Notes: a model not told the origin generated them from the letters alone. A DNA stretch of 64,000 bases from Bifiguratus adelaidae (GCA_002261195.1 MVBO01000046.1:32195-96194), one strand, 5' to 3'. Counted from the first letter of the stretch, positions 44,829 to 59,165 are shown. Numbers and translations: made by a program.

Positions 44829-45638
44829 TTATGACTCCTTTTTCTGACTTTTTGCGTCTGCTTGCCGAGCGCTATTCACAGCTTGCACTTTGGCCTGGTG
44901 ACTTGCTGGTACATTTGTCTTGCGTACACTCCGTATTTCATCACTCGCGAAACCAGGAATACGCACATTCCAGTTGCGTTCTGTGTATGGCGGTTAGCCC
45001 CCGGTTAATTACATATCAGATTTCTCTCTTAAACATACCAAGATGTAATTGCAAGTCCTTGACCTCCAACACATTCGATTTTCGATGCTTCGCCAAACGA
45101 CACCCAAACGTCGTGACAGATTCTATAAACTCATCCGCGATATCCAACAAAATCTACACGTCAAAAGGTGAGACTTGCCCATCCGGTAGATTCATACGTC
45201 ATGCCCACTTACATCCTCAACTTCGGGCTCCAACCGCTCGTTGCTATCCATTTGCTCTACTAGCTCTTGAATCTTGCGTTTCGTGACCAATCGATCGTCG
45301 TCCACGTCTTCAGCCACCGTTGCGGGCATCTGCACCTTCAGACCCGTGTTGTTCATCATACCCAAAACACCTGGGTACTTTGCGGGTGGCGTGGTAGGAG
45401 CAAAGGTTTTCTGTTTCTGTTGGCTTAAGGCTGCTTGCGCGTTCAATAACTTGGTTAGGTTCTGCTGAATGTTGTTGATGTTTTGTAGGAGCTGCGCTTC
45501 ATTTTGGTCGAGCTGTTCTGGTGTCCAATTGCTTTGGGGTTGTTGTTTCGCCGCTCGAATCATGGCGAGTTGCCTATGGAACTGCTGTATGGCGTCCTGA
45601 TGTTTTTTTATGCTGACTTGAAACTGCTCAGCGTTCAT
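44829..45638 (-). CDS. TAF12: TFIID/SAGA subunit TAF12 (histone fold)
   Basis: TAF12 pairs with TAF4 (or Ada1 in SAGA) through an H2B-like histone fold. The N-terminal half is Gln-rich ([40 protein letters not shown]). The histone fold starts [20 protein letters not shown], with LEPEVEDV at the exon end. A spliced exon (about 45050-45145) gives [20 protein letters not shown] and [18 protein letters not shown] further exon begins [17 protein letters not shown], the family's C-terminal block. It ends in a short basic tail (stop at 44829). I start at [12 protein letters not shown] (45638); an in-frame ATG at 45689 would add 17 residues with no special features. Confidence 0.88.
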
Positions 45639-45689
45639 GACGGATTGCAACGATCGGTCGCGTTGCAAAGCGCAGCTTTCACGTCCCAT

Positions 45690-46627
45690 CCATAATTAAA
45701 TGAATTAATTTCTCTTGAGAGCAACAATGAGCCAGCGTGGATGTGCTCTAGCAGGAAGATATCTGTGGAGATCTTGATGCTTTCCGCTGATTAGTCGGCG
45801 TCGATATGCTATGGACTGTATACATATTGAGGATTTATTGACAAATATCTGGAACGTAGTTAGCGGCACTAGAATGACGCGCACACGAGCTTTGGTAGGC
45901 AATTGCAGACTGACTTTGGGTTATTCATTCTCCTTCCATTATGGCAAACCCCCCCCCCCCGGTGTGGCGCAAGTGGTCTCCTTGGCTCGACCAAGATATA
46001 GACCATGACATCTTCTCGATCTAAAAACATGCTTCTGGGCATCACGGATGCTCCAGTTCCATGGACAAAGGCTGGCAGAGGACGAGTGCCTCAGTTGGCG
46101 GAACTAAACAACGCAATCTGGCTCCGACGGCTCTTTCCGTTGGTCAAACCGGACCGGCATTTCAAGGGTCCGGTCTAGCAATTCCTTGAGGCGACCAAGA
46201 CCGAGCCAATACCCCACAGCTACGTCCTCCACTACCTCGTCCGGCACTCCTCCACCAATTTTACCCGCAGATCAATCAACAGCAAAAGCAACCACGGATA
46301 TGTGGAAAGGTGGGATGAACGAGCCGAATGACAAAGAAATCACGGCGATCCAGTGAAAATTCACAAGCGGCTACTCCCATATGTTACTCTTTTCCAAGTA
46401 CACCTTGACAGAAACATGCCTTGTTGCAACGGCCTCGTAAGCTTAAAAAATGTAGTGCGGTATGTGAGAATACATGGCCTGTTCACCATGCTTCAACGTT
46501 CCTATCTGTGTAGATGTATCCTTACGCAGGCTGCTGTTGTGCCCTTTAGAGTATCCATTTTGTCCCACGAATAAATTGTGATTAAAGCCCTTTTTTCATG
46601 AGGTGTATTAGGGGGCTCTACTGCAAT
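45690..46627. other. Gene-poor stretch with a C12 homopolymer and one small frame
   Basis: 938 bases with no recognised gene. C12 sits at 45949-45960. A plus-strand frame of 57 codons starts at 46007 (MTSSRSKNMLLGITDAPVPW ... HFKGPV-stop), and a Ser/Thr/Pro-rich frame follows at about 46190-46355 (ending DKEITAIQ-stop); together they look mildly protein-like but match no family I know. TAF12 and DPM1 promoter/3' sequences must also lie here. Confidence 0.45.
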
Positions 46628-48204
<1,577 letters not shown>

Positions 48205-50864
48205 ATGCTCATACCCATTGGCGGAGAGCGATTGGCTGCGACAACGTACTTGCCAGATGTCATTTACGATGGACTAGAGATTGACGGCTTCAATCATGTG
48301 AATGCGTGGGTTAATGTACCATCCGGCGTCGACGTTGGAGATGTGTTAGATAAGGGAGCCAAGAAGGCAATTGTCCCTCTATCGGCTACTCGGGTGGAGG
48401 AACTGAGTCAATATCCCGCTGACAGACTCGCCATTGCATCTTCTTCAGTAGCGCTGGCTGATTTGGAACGCTTTGTTGGACATGTGTCGGTGTTCATTGT
48501 CCAAGCTACGACATCGACGGAATCAGAGCAGGCGGCCTTGGTAAGCTTTGCCAAGCGCGTTCAATCGACACTGTTGCCTACCGGTGGCATATGTCAAGTC
48601 GTTCTCTCGGTGCCTTCTGCCGATACGGTTTTCATTGCTCAGCAACACAAAGTCGGCATCGACGTGGCGATCGACGTGGATCAATTGACCTTGGAGGCCT
48701 CATCCTCCGACAAGTTGAACCTTGGAGAGGCATTTATGGCATGCGTTATCTCTGACCGTGCAGATGGCTTGATTCCTACCATGGTAGTCGATCAGAGCAA
48801 CACGGCCCTGGGGCTTGTATATTCCAGCGTACAAAGTGTTGCTGAATCTCTCAAGATTGGTCAGGGCGTCTATCAATCGCGTTCTCGAGGTCTATGGCAC
48901 AAGGGAGCTACGTCTGGTGCTACACAGACACTTGTTGCCATTGATTTCGATTGTGACGCCGATACATTGCGATTTATCGTTCAACAACATGGCGCAGGTA
49001 GGTAAAGGGCGTTAGGTGTCAGAGAGCGTGGCCTCATTTCTCGCGCTAGGATTCTGTCATCTCAACACACGTCATTGCTTTGGCAAGTCCGCCGGCTTGA
49101 CCGTCTTGGAACAGACCCTAAAGCAGAGGAAAGCGAATGCTCCTGCTGGGTCTTACACCGCGAGGTTGTTCAAGGATCAAGAATTGTTGACGGCCAAGAT
49201 CAAGGAGGAAGCGGAAGAAGTGTGCGAGGCCACTGAAAAGCAAGATATTGCCTGGGAAGCCGCTGACCTTCTGTACTTCCTAATGACCAAATGCGTGGCC
49301 AACGATGTCAGCCTAGCCGACATCGAAGCCAACCTGGATAAGAAAGCAAGAAAGGTTAGCCGTCGACCTGGCAATGCCAAAGCCAAATTCATTGCTCAGA
49401 GTGGCGAAGCTACAAAAGCCAACGGCAAGCCAGCTGAGCCTCCAAAGGCCACCGAGCAACAAGGTGCGCCTGTCAAGGACACTTCAAGGATACAAATGAA
49501 CTCTTACACTTTCAACGAGTTGGATGCAGCTAGCCGATCCAAGCTCTTGCTCCGCCCTATTATCAACTCCGACGACATAATAGCTCGCGTGCAGCCCATC
49601 ATGAAGGCCGTCCGAGAACAAGGAGATGCCGCAATCCTAGACTATACCAGCAAGTTTGATCAAGTCAAACTCTCAACCACTTGCATTAAAGCCCCGTTCC
49701 CTCAAGAGTCCATGATTCTCGATGCGGCCACCAAGGCAGCTATCGACCAAGCCTACGATAACATTTATGCTTTCCACGATGCCCAGATGGATCGCGAGAC
49801 GCTCATCGTGGAAACCATGCCTGGCGTTGTTTGCTCCCGTTTCTCACGTCCCATCGAAAAAGTTGGCCTTTATGTGCCAGGAGGTACAGCTGTGTTACCT
49901 TCGTCCGCGCTGATGTTGGGTATTCCTGCCAAGGTAGCCGGTTGCTCCGAGATCATCTTGGCCACGCCCCCGAGAAAGGATGGAAGCATTGTTCCGGAAG
50001 TCATGTACGTTGCACACAAGATCGGAGCGTCCATGGTGGTCACAGCCGGAGGAGCTCAAGCTGTTGCTGCGCTTGCTTACGGTACGGAAACCATTCCAAA
50101 GGTAGATAAGATCTGCGGTCCCGGTAACCAATATGTCACTGCCGCGAAGATGGTCGCTCAGAACGATACCTCATGTCTTGTCTCCATCGATATGCCAGCT
50201 GGACCTTCCGAGGTGTTGGTCGTCGCCGACGCAACCTCCAACCCAGCTTACGTTGCTTCTGATCTCTTGTCCCAAGCAGAGCACGGTGTCGACTCTCAAG
50301 TTGTACTGGTTGCTGTTGGTCTGGACAGTGAACAAACCAAAGCCATTGAAAACGAGATCCATGAGCAAGCGTCTCGACTCCCTCGTGTCGATATTGTACG
50401 TCAAAGTATTGCCAAGAGCTACCTGGTCCATGTCGACACGATCGAGGATGCTCTGGCTTATTCGAACGCTTATGCGCCTGAACATTTGATCTTGCATAAC
50501 GACAATGCTGAAGGTGTCGTTCGTCTGGTCAACAATGCTGGTAGTGTCTTTGTTGGTCCTTATTCCCCCGAGAGGTGAGTGCTCTGCACAAGCTTTCAGA
50601 AAGCATAACATCTGACGAATGTGTGTCCATAGCTGTGGAGATTATGCCTCTGGGACCAATCACACACTTCCCACCTACGGCTATTCCCGCATGTACTCGG
50701 GTGTCAACACCCACACATTCTTGAAACACATCACGTCACAACAACTGACAGCCGATGGCTTAAACCGCCTCGGCGATACCGTGATGAGATTAGCTGAAGT
50801 GGAACGCCTAGAAGCGCATCGAAATGCTGTTGCTATTCGTGTGCGTGATATCCGTAAACTTTAG
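48205..50864 (+). CDS. HIS4: Trifunctional histidine biosynthesis protein His4
   Basis: One polypeptide carries three steps of histidine synthesis, as in other fungi. Exons 48205-48997, 49050-50574 and 50633-50864 give 849 residues. The N-terminal region of about 220 residues is the fungal His4 leader. The cyclohydrolase part has [18 protein letters not shown] and [20 protein letters not shown], with [10 protein letters not shown]. The pyrophosphohydrolase part has [32 protein letters not shown] and [14 protein letters not shown]. Histidinol dehydrogenase has [81 protein letters not shown] and, after the last intron, [20 protein letters not shown]. All key motifs are present. Last residues are [15 protein letters not shown]. 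Confidence 0.97.
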
Positions 50865-51121
50865 ATATGTACACTGCCATTTTATAGATGTGTTTGTTCC
50901 ATACGGGTCTCTTCTTGCTGATCACAAAAGTGGATGCCATGCGACCCCTGAAAGACTGTGAGTCAAGCATACGGGAATGAATAAGAGAAAAGAATGTAGG
51001 CTATTCAGCTTGTTGCGACTATGCTCTATACTCTACGACATGCCCTAACCATGCGGCACCTTTTGCCATGTATGATACACAAAAAGAAAGAAGATGGTCA
51101 ACGCTACAACGGCATGATCTA

Positions 51122-52803
51122 TCAAGACTTTTTGCCTTCCCCATCGTCCTTGTGATCCAGCTTGTCTCTTAATTTGTCAAAGGCCGATTTAAAGAAGCCG
51201 CCCGTGGTCTTGTCAGATTTCTCGTTGGTGTCGGAAGTGCTGGTGGAGGAGGGGTAAGAACTAGATAAAGGGTCGGTGGAAGAGGATGAGGATGATGAGG
51301 ATGATGAGGACGATGCTTTGCGATAGGTGGGATCCACCATCTCGGCATATTTTTGAAGGACCTCGCGTTGTTGCGAAGTCAGTGACCTACAAAGGAGGCG
51401 AGCATGAGCACCAGCCATGCTCGAGTTGGTATGACTTACCGAGGCAACTCCACTTTGAGATTGACAATTTGATCGCCGCGTCCAATGCCTCGCAATTTCT
51501 TGATACCTCGAGTACGCAAGAGAATCGTATCTCCAGGTTGGGATCCTTGGGGAATCTTGAGCTCTACATCACCATCGATCGTCGGCACCCGTGCTGTGCC
51601 ACCGAGCACAGCCTTGTGAAGGGGAATTTTAGCATCCACAAACACATCGGATTGCTGTCTTCGAAACACATTCGACGGCAACACGTTCAACACCACGTAC
51701 AGATCGCCGTTGGGGCCTGTGCCTCGAACAGGTGCATCACCCTTTCCAGCCAGTCGTATCTTTGAGTCATTGTCCACACCCGCAGGTATATTAACTTGCA
51801 CCGTTTGCCGTTCCTTGACCTTGCCCACACCCCCACAGGACGGGCAAGCTGATCCGGGTGGAATTACATGGCCAACGCCACCGCAAGCACTGCAGGTCGT
51901 TTGCATGTGGAAACCACCCATCATGATGGTCTGAACACCCGTGCCACCACATGCATGACACGTTGTCTTTTGTGAGCCCGCCTTCATACCTGATCCATGA
52001 CAGCGCGGGCAAGTGACGATCGTATCAATTGTGACGGATTTCGTGGCGCCTTTGGCAGCTTCCATGAAGCTGATCGTGATTGGCTTCTGGATGTCATCGC
52101 CTACAGTACGATATTCGGCTCTCGCACCAGCCCCAGCCGTGCGTCCTCCAAATCCACCGCCAAAGAAGGAAGAGAAGATATCGTTTGGATCAAATCCGCC
52201 CGGAAATCCGCCCGGAAATCCACCTGCACCTTCCGCACCTGCCCATCCACCTTGGGCTTGTGGACCAGCATGCCCAAATTGATCGTATTGGGCGCGCTTT
52301 GAGTCATCGGAAAGGATCTCATAGGCTTCTTGAATCTTGACGAAGCGTTCTCGAGATTCGGGTGACTTGTTCGTATCCGGATGATACTTTTTGGCGAGCT
52401 ATTCCATGTTACATTAGGCCAAGCTGAATAGAGTAGTATTTCGATAACTTACCGCATAATACGCCTTTTTGATGTCCGAGGAGGAGGCGTTCTTCTGGAC
52501 ACCGAGAACTTGATAGGGATCCTCTTTGGCCAGACGAGGCACTACACGCGGGTCAGTTCAGGACCACAAACTTTGTCCTCTCGCTCAATCTTACCCGTCG
52601 CATGGAACAAACGCTAAAGTGTGGTGTGAGATGCGTTTCGACAAGTGACAAGGCAAACTTACTTTGTCTAAGCGCGAAAACGGGGCTTTGGAAGCTCCTG
52701 TGAGTAGCTCGCATGAGGCGTAACCATGTTTGCGAGACGAACAGGCAAGTCTCGGTCGTATCGGACGCAGAACGACCACCAGTCGTCCCATGGGTCGCGC
52801 CAT
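51122..52803 (-). CDS. MDJ1: Mitochondrial DnaJ/Hsp40 co-chaperone (Mdj1 type)
   Basis: A class A J-protein that drives mitochondrial Hsp70 in protein folding. The N-terminus is basic and lacks acidic residues for about 20 positions ([20 protein letters not shown]), as a mitochondrial presequence should. The J domain is [20 protein letters not shown] and [20 protein letters not shown] with the HPD motif. A Gly/Phe-rich linker follows ([20 protein letters not shown]). Four zinc-binding CxxCxGxG repeats come next: [24 protein letters not shown] and CPSCGGVG. The substrate domain contains [20 protein letters not shown] and [20 protein letters not shown]. The tail has a run of 12 serines (51281-51316) and ends [15 protein letters not shown]. 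Introns are near 51390-51437, 52400-52450 and several more at the 5' end; roughly 460 residues. Confidence 0.93.
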
Positions 52804-53029
52804 GACTCAACTTCAAGAAATCTTGCTGCTGCACAAACAGGAAAAAAAGTAAAGTCACGTGACAGTCGCTGTCGGGGCGAGTTAAGAGAATGGTTTGCGT
52901 TCGCCTACGCATAGGGTACGCGTTTGCCAAAGGATGATGTTGCAAGACTGGGGCATTATATTGGTCAATAGTGATCCTTTTACATTTCATAGCTTTTACT
53001 ACATGGATTCTGTTGTGTGTTTTGGTCCT

Positions 53030-54350
53030 CTATTCCCGTTCAAACACAGCAGCCATACCCATTCCAGATCCCACGCACATGCTCGTCACACCAATCTTCT
53101 TGCCCTGTCGCTTCAATTCGGGCAAGAGGGTGGCGATTTGACGGGCACCGGTGCATCCGAGAGGATGGCCGAGGGCAATGGCACCACCCTTAGGGTTGAC
53201 CTTCTCGAGAGGAATGCCAAGCTTCTCGATAGAGTAGATGGCTTGGGAGGCAAAAGCTTCATTGATTTCGTAAACGTCAACGTCATTGATGGAGAGGTTG
53301 GCCTTCTTGAGGGCGGCAGGAATGGCATAGGCTGGTCCAATACCCATGATACGGGGAGGAACACCGACAGCAGCCGAGGTGATGTACTTGCCAATGATGG
53401 GAAGACCCAACTTCTCGGCCGTCTTGCGCTTCATGAGCAAGACAGCGGCGGCACCATCGGAGACTTGCGAGGAAGATCCGGCGGTGGTGGTTCCGTCCTC
53501 AGAGAAGGCAGGCTTGAGCTTGGCGAGACCTTCAGGAGTCGTGGTGGGGCGAACACCATCATCCTTGTCGACCACAACGGTCTGTTCCTTGCCGTCCTTG
53601 TCGGTCACGGTGGTGGTGACGGGAACTATTTCTTCAGCAAACAAGTTCTCCTTTTGGGCCTTGGCCGCCAATTGGTGAGAGCGGGCAGAGAAGGCATCTT
53701 GCTTTTGACGGGTGACACCAAAGTCCTTGGCAACGTTCTCGGACGTGATCCTATGGAAAAGAGGGTACATGTATCAGTTCGAGGGGGGTTCAAGGACAGC
53801 GTGCGCAAGATTCGCACACTTACCCCATGGGCAAGAGACAGTCAGCAGCCTCTTGATTCTCGCTAGAGATCTTCTCAGACAAGTTACCCATAGCACCGGC
53901 GCCGTAGTTGGCCGTCATGCTCTCAACACCCGCACCGATACCGATATCGATCAAACCAGTCTGGATAGCAGTAGCAATCTGAACCGTGGCTTGCAGACCA
54001 GAAGAGCATTGTCGGTTCACTGTGTTCAAAGCCGTGGTGCTAGGGAAACCAGCGTGAAGAGCGGCCATGCGAGCCGCCGTGGCACCTCCACCAGCAGGCA
54101 AAACATTGCCAACCGCAATATCTTGTACAAGTTCAGGCTTGATCTTTGTGCGTTCCAAGAGTCCCTTGAAGACACCAGAGAGGATTTCTTCGGGCAACGT
54201 ATCCTTGAAAGGTCCCTTGCGTGCTCGAGTAATAGCACTTCTGACAGCAGCAACAATCACCACATCGTCGGGTGACTTGACACCGATCTGAGTAGACGAT
54301 GTAGGTTGTGGCGATAGATGCGAAGAGATTTGAGAGAGTCGTTGAGCCAT
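53030..54350 (-). CDS. POT1: Peroxisomal 3-ketoacyl-CoA thiolase (Pot1/ACAA1)
   Basis: This enzyme performs the last, thiolytic step of fatty-acid beta-oxidation in peroxisomes. Residues 4-12, RLSQISSHL, fit the PTS2 import signal exactly (R-L, five residues, H-L). Catalytic groups are complete: the nucleophile Cys in [13 protein letters not shown], His in [14 protein letters not shown], and the second Cys in [15 protein letters not shown] near the end. NEAFASQA is the third thiolase signature. One intron (about 53752-53823) splits it; 416 residues, the usual size. C-ending codons dominate, and together with the CT-rich leader (GA-rich on the plus strand at 54356-54390) this suggests strong expression. 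That last point is inference. Confidence 0.97.
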
Positions 54351-54538
54351 CAGGAAAAAAGAGAGAGAAGAGAGAGAGACAGATGAAAATGTGGAGAAGA
54401 CGAGGTGTTATGTCAGCCTAATTAAGCATGTGACAATTCAAAAATGTCGAAAATCACGCCCCTCTCCATTTCTCAATGTTCACATCACACACAGACACAT
54501 TCTCTATGGCGCCCACCCCATCCGGATCTAGGATCCAT

Positions 54539-55693
54539 CTAATGCTTGAGCGCTTGTACGGCATCAATGATGGCATCTATGGCCCATGGCTCGATTTGAT
54601 AGTGGATGACCAATCGTGCTTCGGTTGGACTGGATCCACCTAATCGGACACCTTTGTCTGCCAGATAGACCGCCAAATCAGTGATGTGGACACCGATAGG
54701 GGCTGTGTCGATAAAGACCATGTTGGTCTCGACGGGCGTGGTGATGCGGACCCCTTGGGCTTGCAGACCCTCTGCCAATCGTGTGGCCATGGCATGGGTA
54801 GCGGGTAATTGTGGCCATACGTTTGAAAGGGTCCATTCGGCCACATGGGCAAGTCCACCGCTCTGTCGCCAACCACCACCAAATAACTTGCGGAGATCGC
54901 GCGCTTTGGCGATAAAGTCCTTGCCGCCCACAAGAATGGATCCGATCGGGGCGCCCATGCCCTTGGATAAACACAGACTGATGGAATCAAAGTATTGGAC
55001 CCATTCGTGGATGGGTACACCGGTGGCAGCGACAACATGCCATAGTCGAGCGCCATCGCAATGCATCCAGATGCCTCTCTGGCGAGCAAAGGCCGAAATT
55101 TCCGCCAAATCTTGCAACGGCATGATCGTGCCATTGAGCGTATTTTCGAGCGAAATGACCTTGGTAGGTGCCGTGAGTCCAGACAAGGGGGGTATAATGG
55201 CTTTTTGTATGTCTTGTAGGATCAGATGGTGTCCATTTTTGGGAATAACGGGTGTCACTTGGGCTTGGGAATGATAGGCGATACCTCCGGCTTCCCATAG
55301 GTATACGTGAGATCGATGGTCGCAGAGGATGGAATGGGGTGGTTGAAAGAGTGCAGCACGGAGCGCAATCTGATTTGTCATGGTGCCGGTCGCGCAAAAC
55401 AAGGCGGCTTGCTTTTTACACAAATCGGCCACCTTTGTCTCTAAATGGAGCGTCGACGTATCTTCCTGATAAATTTACCGGGTGAGCAGGCTTTCGTGGC
55501 CAATTTTGCCGGAGCTCTTCCCGGCTGGTGTACTTACCCCATACACATCATCGCCTCGACTAGCGTTCTTCATCATCTCATACATGTCATCCGTAGGTTC
55601 GGTGAACGTATCACTCCGTACGTCACACACCCTCTTATCTTTGCTAAAACTGGCTCGCCGGGATGGCGGAGGTGTAGCAATGGCATAAACCAT
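54539..55693 (-). CDS. GLY1: Low-specificity L-threonine aldolase (Gly1)
   Basis: A PLP enzyme that splits L-threonine or allo-threonine to glycine and acetaldehyde; in fungi it is a main glycine source. The first exon reads VCDVRSDTFTEPTDDMYEMM and ASRGDDVYG. An intron (about 55470-55538) leads to EDTSTLHLETKVADLCKKQA and LFCATGTMTNQIALRAAL. The active site has SLENTLNG, WMHCDGARLWH with the PLP-ring Asp, and SLCLSKGMGAPIGS with the Schiff-base Lys. It also has the substrate-site Arg/His segment FGGGWRQSGGLAHVAE. It ends IDAVQALKH-stop. About 360 residues, normal for the family. Confidence 0.95.
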
Positions 55694-55853
55694 GGTATGA
55701 ATGTGTATGGGGATGCGTTATGAATGAAGAACGGCACTCTCGGACAAGGTGCAGCGAGAGACGGGAGGCGTTCTACCTGGTGATAAGTGCGCAAGAGCAG
55801 AAACAAAAGAAAAATTTCGCACGTTTATGGAAAGTGTCCGATTTGCCTTGGCA

Positions 55854-58487
55854 TCATCCTACACGTGTGAGTCGAGTCACCCATTCTTCGGATATATTGG
55901 GGTGATTGTCGATGGCCTTGGGTATAGAGAAAGGTAGGAGATGTTTTGCATCTTTGAGGTCAGTGGTGGTCGGGATGGTATCATCCATGTCCAATTGGAG
56001 AGAAGGCACGGTCCTTGAGGTGGTGAGCTTGGTATCGGAGCTCGGCTCACGAGACAGCTCCATAGAGGACGCGGTTGCTCGGAGTTCTGCGGCTCTGATG
56101 TCAAGCGACTGGCGGTCTGCTGTGGCTTTTGCGGCCATTTCTTCCACATGTTCTCGGATGGCCTCTGCTATTTTGGGCTCATCGACCTCATACCGATATC
56201 CCATCACACAACGACGGAGTTGCCATTCATTGAGCTCGCTCAAGGTTTTGATAGTGTCCGTATACTCGTGCAGATCGGCAAGCTGGGATACACATTGCAA
56301 AAATTGTAACAATTGGATGAGAGGTGTGAGGTTTTGAACGAGGTCAGAAGGGACGTAGACAGCGTGTGATCGGATCCACTCTTCTATAGTGCTGAGATTG
56401 AGGCGAATTTGTAGGGCTTTAGTGCGACATAAGTACTTTTTGGTGGTCAGAATGCGATTGAAGAGTTCGGAAGAAAGGAAATAAAAGTATTGTTGAAAGA
56501 TTTGTTGTATCACGCCTTCGGGAACACAGTGCGCCTCGAATATGTAGAGGTGTGAGGAAAGTAGAGAGATGAGTGTATTGGGAGAAATGGATGGTTTGTC
56601 GTCCTTGGACACAGCAGCGACGACGCTGCGGCGTTTGGAGGCGTCCTTCTTTGTGACAGAGGATGATCGGTACAGCGACGTGGCTCTCTTGGACGCCCTT
56701 CGGAAGAAACGCTGCCAATCGTCTCCGAATTGAACCTCTTCCATGCCAGGGATTTCTGCGTGGTCGAGAATGGCAGGTGTGAGGAATGTGTCAATTTGTC
56801 GCTCCGCGTCTCGGATGATCAAGTGATAGGTCTCGTTGACGAGCTCGGATATCTTAACTTGATGTGCCGCAGATAACGAGACGAGGACCGCATCTTTTTT
56901 CAAATAGTTCAAGAGGAGCGTCAAGTTGGTAATCCAAAACGCCAGACTTCTCAATGCATGGGCACCTCGCTGAAGTAGCAGACAGATCAGTCCTCAAATT
57001 TCGCGTCACTTCCATCCATTTGCCCTCACCTGAATGACGGTAACCAGTCTATGTATTGCACCATTCATAAAGCTGTTGAACAGCTCTTGGCCCCCGAAAT
57101 AACCTGCAAAGCGGGCACACAGAAAGATCGTATCTGCTGGCAGATTCACATCGCGCTTGGACCGGATAGGGAGTCGATAATTGGTAATGACCATGTCAAG
57201 AATGGGCCGCTGATCGTCTGGACCAAACACAAACATCTGAGAAGGCAGGCACTTGTCCCATACAAATTCTTGCTGCTCGTCGCCGGCATCACTTGACGCG
57301 ACCGTTTGGGTATCATCATCTGCGTCTTCGTCCAAGTCCAGATGGGGATCAAAGGAGAATTCCTCAATGTTCACATCCAGATCGAGTGACTTTATGCTGT
57401 CCATCAAGGCCTTGTGTCGTTCGAGCTCTTGACTGATATATAATTCAAGGTCCTTTTCCGTCATGATGGGGTTGCTCTCATGGATGCCGATGTAATCCAT
57501 GGAAGGTCGATGCAGATAACTTTGGAAACTGGAGGTTGACGAAATGCTGTCCCGATAATTGTTATTGAGGATATCAATCATGGTCGAATTGCGTGTGTTG
57601 ACAAAGTCAAAAGCGGTCCGACCTTTGGAGGATTGCACTTTGCTATTGGCCCCTGCATCCAACAACACTCTCGCAATAGACGTGTGATTGTTGGAAGTAG
57701 CCCACATGAGCGCGGACCATCCGCCATCATCTTGCGCATTGACGTCGGCACCTGCTCGTAGCAGCGTGCGTACAATATTCTCGTAGCCAAAGCATGCTGC
57801 ATAGATGAGACACGTCGTTCCGTCTGCGTCTTTGCTATTCAAGTCAATGTATTCCATTGCGCGGGAGTCTAAAAGATGTTGTAGTCCGACGATGTTGGCA
57901 GAGTAACAGGCTTTCGTATAGATGCCCGTAATAAGCTTGACTTTAGTGTCTCGCGGCATCGCATCATCGTCCAGTATCGGCATGACTTGCTTGAGCAATG
58001 CCGTCCTTTCGGCATCGTCATCAGAACGTTGCACATCCGTAGCCATATCGGATTCGGAGTTGCGTTTAAGATCCCTGCAAGATGCTGAACGAACAAGACT
58101 ATGACGCTGCGGTAAGACACTGCCTCCTTGAGCCGATGAAGGTAGCATACTAGACAACTGATGATACCCTTCCGCGATCCGGTCATTCATGTCACCGTTA
58201 GCCATGCTCTGAAGTTCCGGTAGCTGACGTGCTGTGGTAGAGATGATGGTGGAGTGTCGACGTGAAGGAACAGACTGAGTTGCTGTAGGTATAGGTGACC
58301 CCTCGTTCATAGGCGACGCCTCCACCATCTTTGCAAAAAGTCTAGAGTTTGGAGCGTAGAATTCTGCGGTCGTATCTATGTGGTCAAAGGATGGTTTTGT
58401 GGGAGAAACGAGTTGAGTCAAGTCTGGTGCAGGAACACGACTCCGCCTGCGTTGTGTCTCCCTATGCGGTGTAGCGACCACAACCAT
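55854..58487 (-). CDS. Ankyrin-repeat and dilute (DIL) domain protein
   Basis: Two exons, joined by an intron at about 56955-57028, encode roughly 855 residues. The N-terminal 165 residues are Ser/Thr/Arg-rich and disordered. Ankyrin repeats follow: GLQHLLDSRAMEYIDLNSKD, DGTTCLIYAACFGYENIVRT, LLRAGADVNAQDDGGWSALM, WATSNNHTSIARVLLDAGAN and SKGRTAFDFVNTRNSTMIDI. A DIL domain, as in class V myosin cargo tails, spans the exon junction (NLPADTIFLCARFAGYFGGQ, RSLAFWITNLTLLLNYLKKD, QIFQQYFYFLSSELFNRILT, IRLNLSTIEEWI). A helical tail ends the protein. Fungi have a known ankyrin plus DIL family of this layout with no settled role; a link to vesicle or organelle transport is only inferred from the DIL domain. 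Confidence 0.88.
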
Positions 58488-59165
58488 GGCTAAAGAGGGA
58501 AAGAGCGCGCGCTATAAATCAAAGGAGATCATCGTATTCCTGACCAGGCATCCTTCGTCAATAGATCATGGAGTATTGAGGGTCAATACAGGAGTGTTTG
58601 TTATTCCCTTGGCGCCATAGCTAGGGACATTTGCGCGGTAAGTATCTATCCACCGCTATTCTAACCGATCCAACACCGAGCCAATTAGAATCCATTTCCT
58701 CAATTAAAGAGAAACACGCCAATGGCCTTTTGCGCTCAGCCAACGGATGGCTGGGGGGTTGGGGGGCCTACATCACACAGACCTGATGCAATGGATCGAC
58801 GGGTCTTGGTTTTGACAACGATGAAAACTCGAAAATAGGTCTTGCTTGGTATCGTCCAGCGAACGAGATCATTGGAGCAGCTTCTTAAACCTAGGTGGCC
58901 TCATGGATCTCTTGCCGTATCGTGCACTGTTGGCATGTGCTAATCATCGGGTCCATGCCCACTGGATGTCATGTCCTTGCCATCCATGATTCCCGCTATT
59001 ATCGACTTCTAGTCCAATGTCTCGCCGCAGCCAAGGGTTGAAAAGAGGGGGAGGGGTATACTCAAATTTGATTGGCTGAATTTTTATGGTGCCAGATTAG
59101 AAACAATAGGCTTTTTCGGACGTATTTAAGTCGGTTGAGAGGTTTAAGCTATTGCATTCTGCACC
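58488..59165. other. Divergent promoter region, G-rich in places
   Basis: 678 bases between the ankyrin-DIL gene and the P-type ATPase, with no coding frame of note. Two G6 runs separated by TT occur at about 58752-58766 and a purine run at about 59042-59056, near the ATPase start. Confidence 0.5.

Noticed and set aside
52895..53866. 323-codon plus-strand frame over the thiolase gene
   Set aside because: It is the antisense of a complete thiolase with all catalytic motifs; it has no family resemblance itself.
58752..58766. G-quadruplex or other structure in the two G6 runs
   Set aside because: Two runs split by TT are suggestive, but four separate G-tracts with usual loops are not present.
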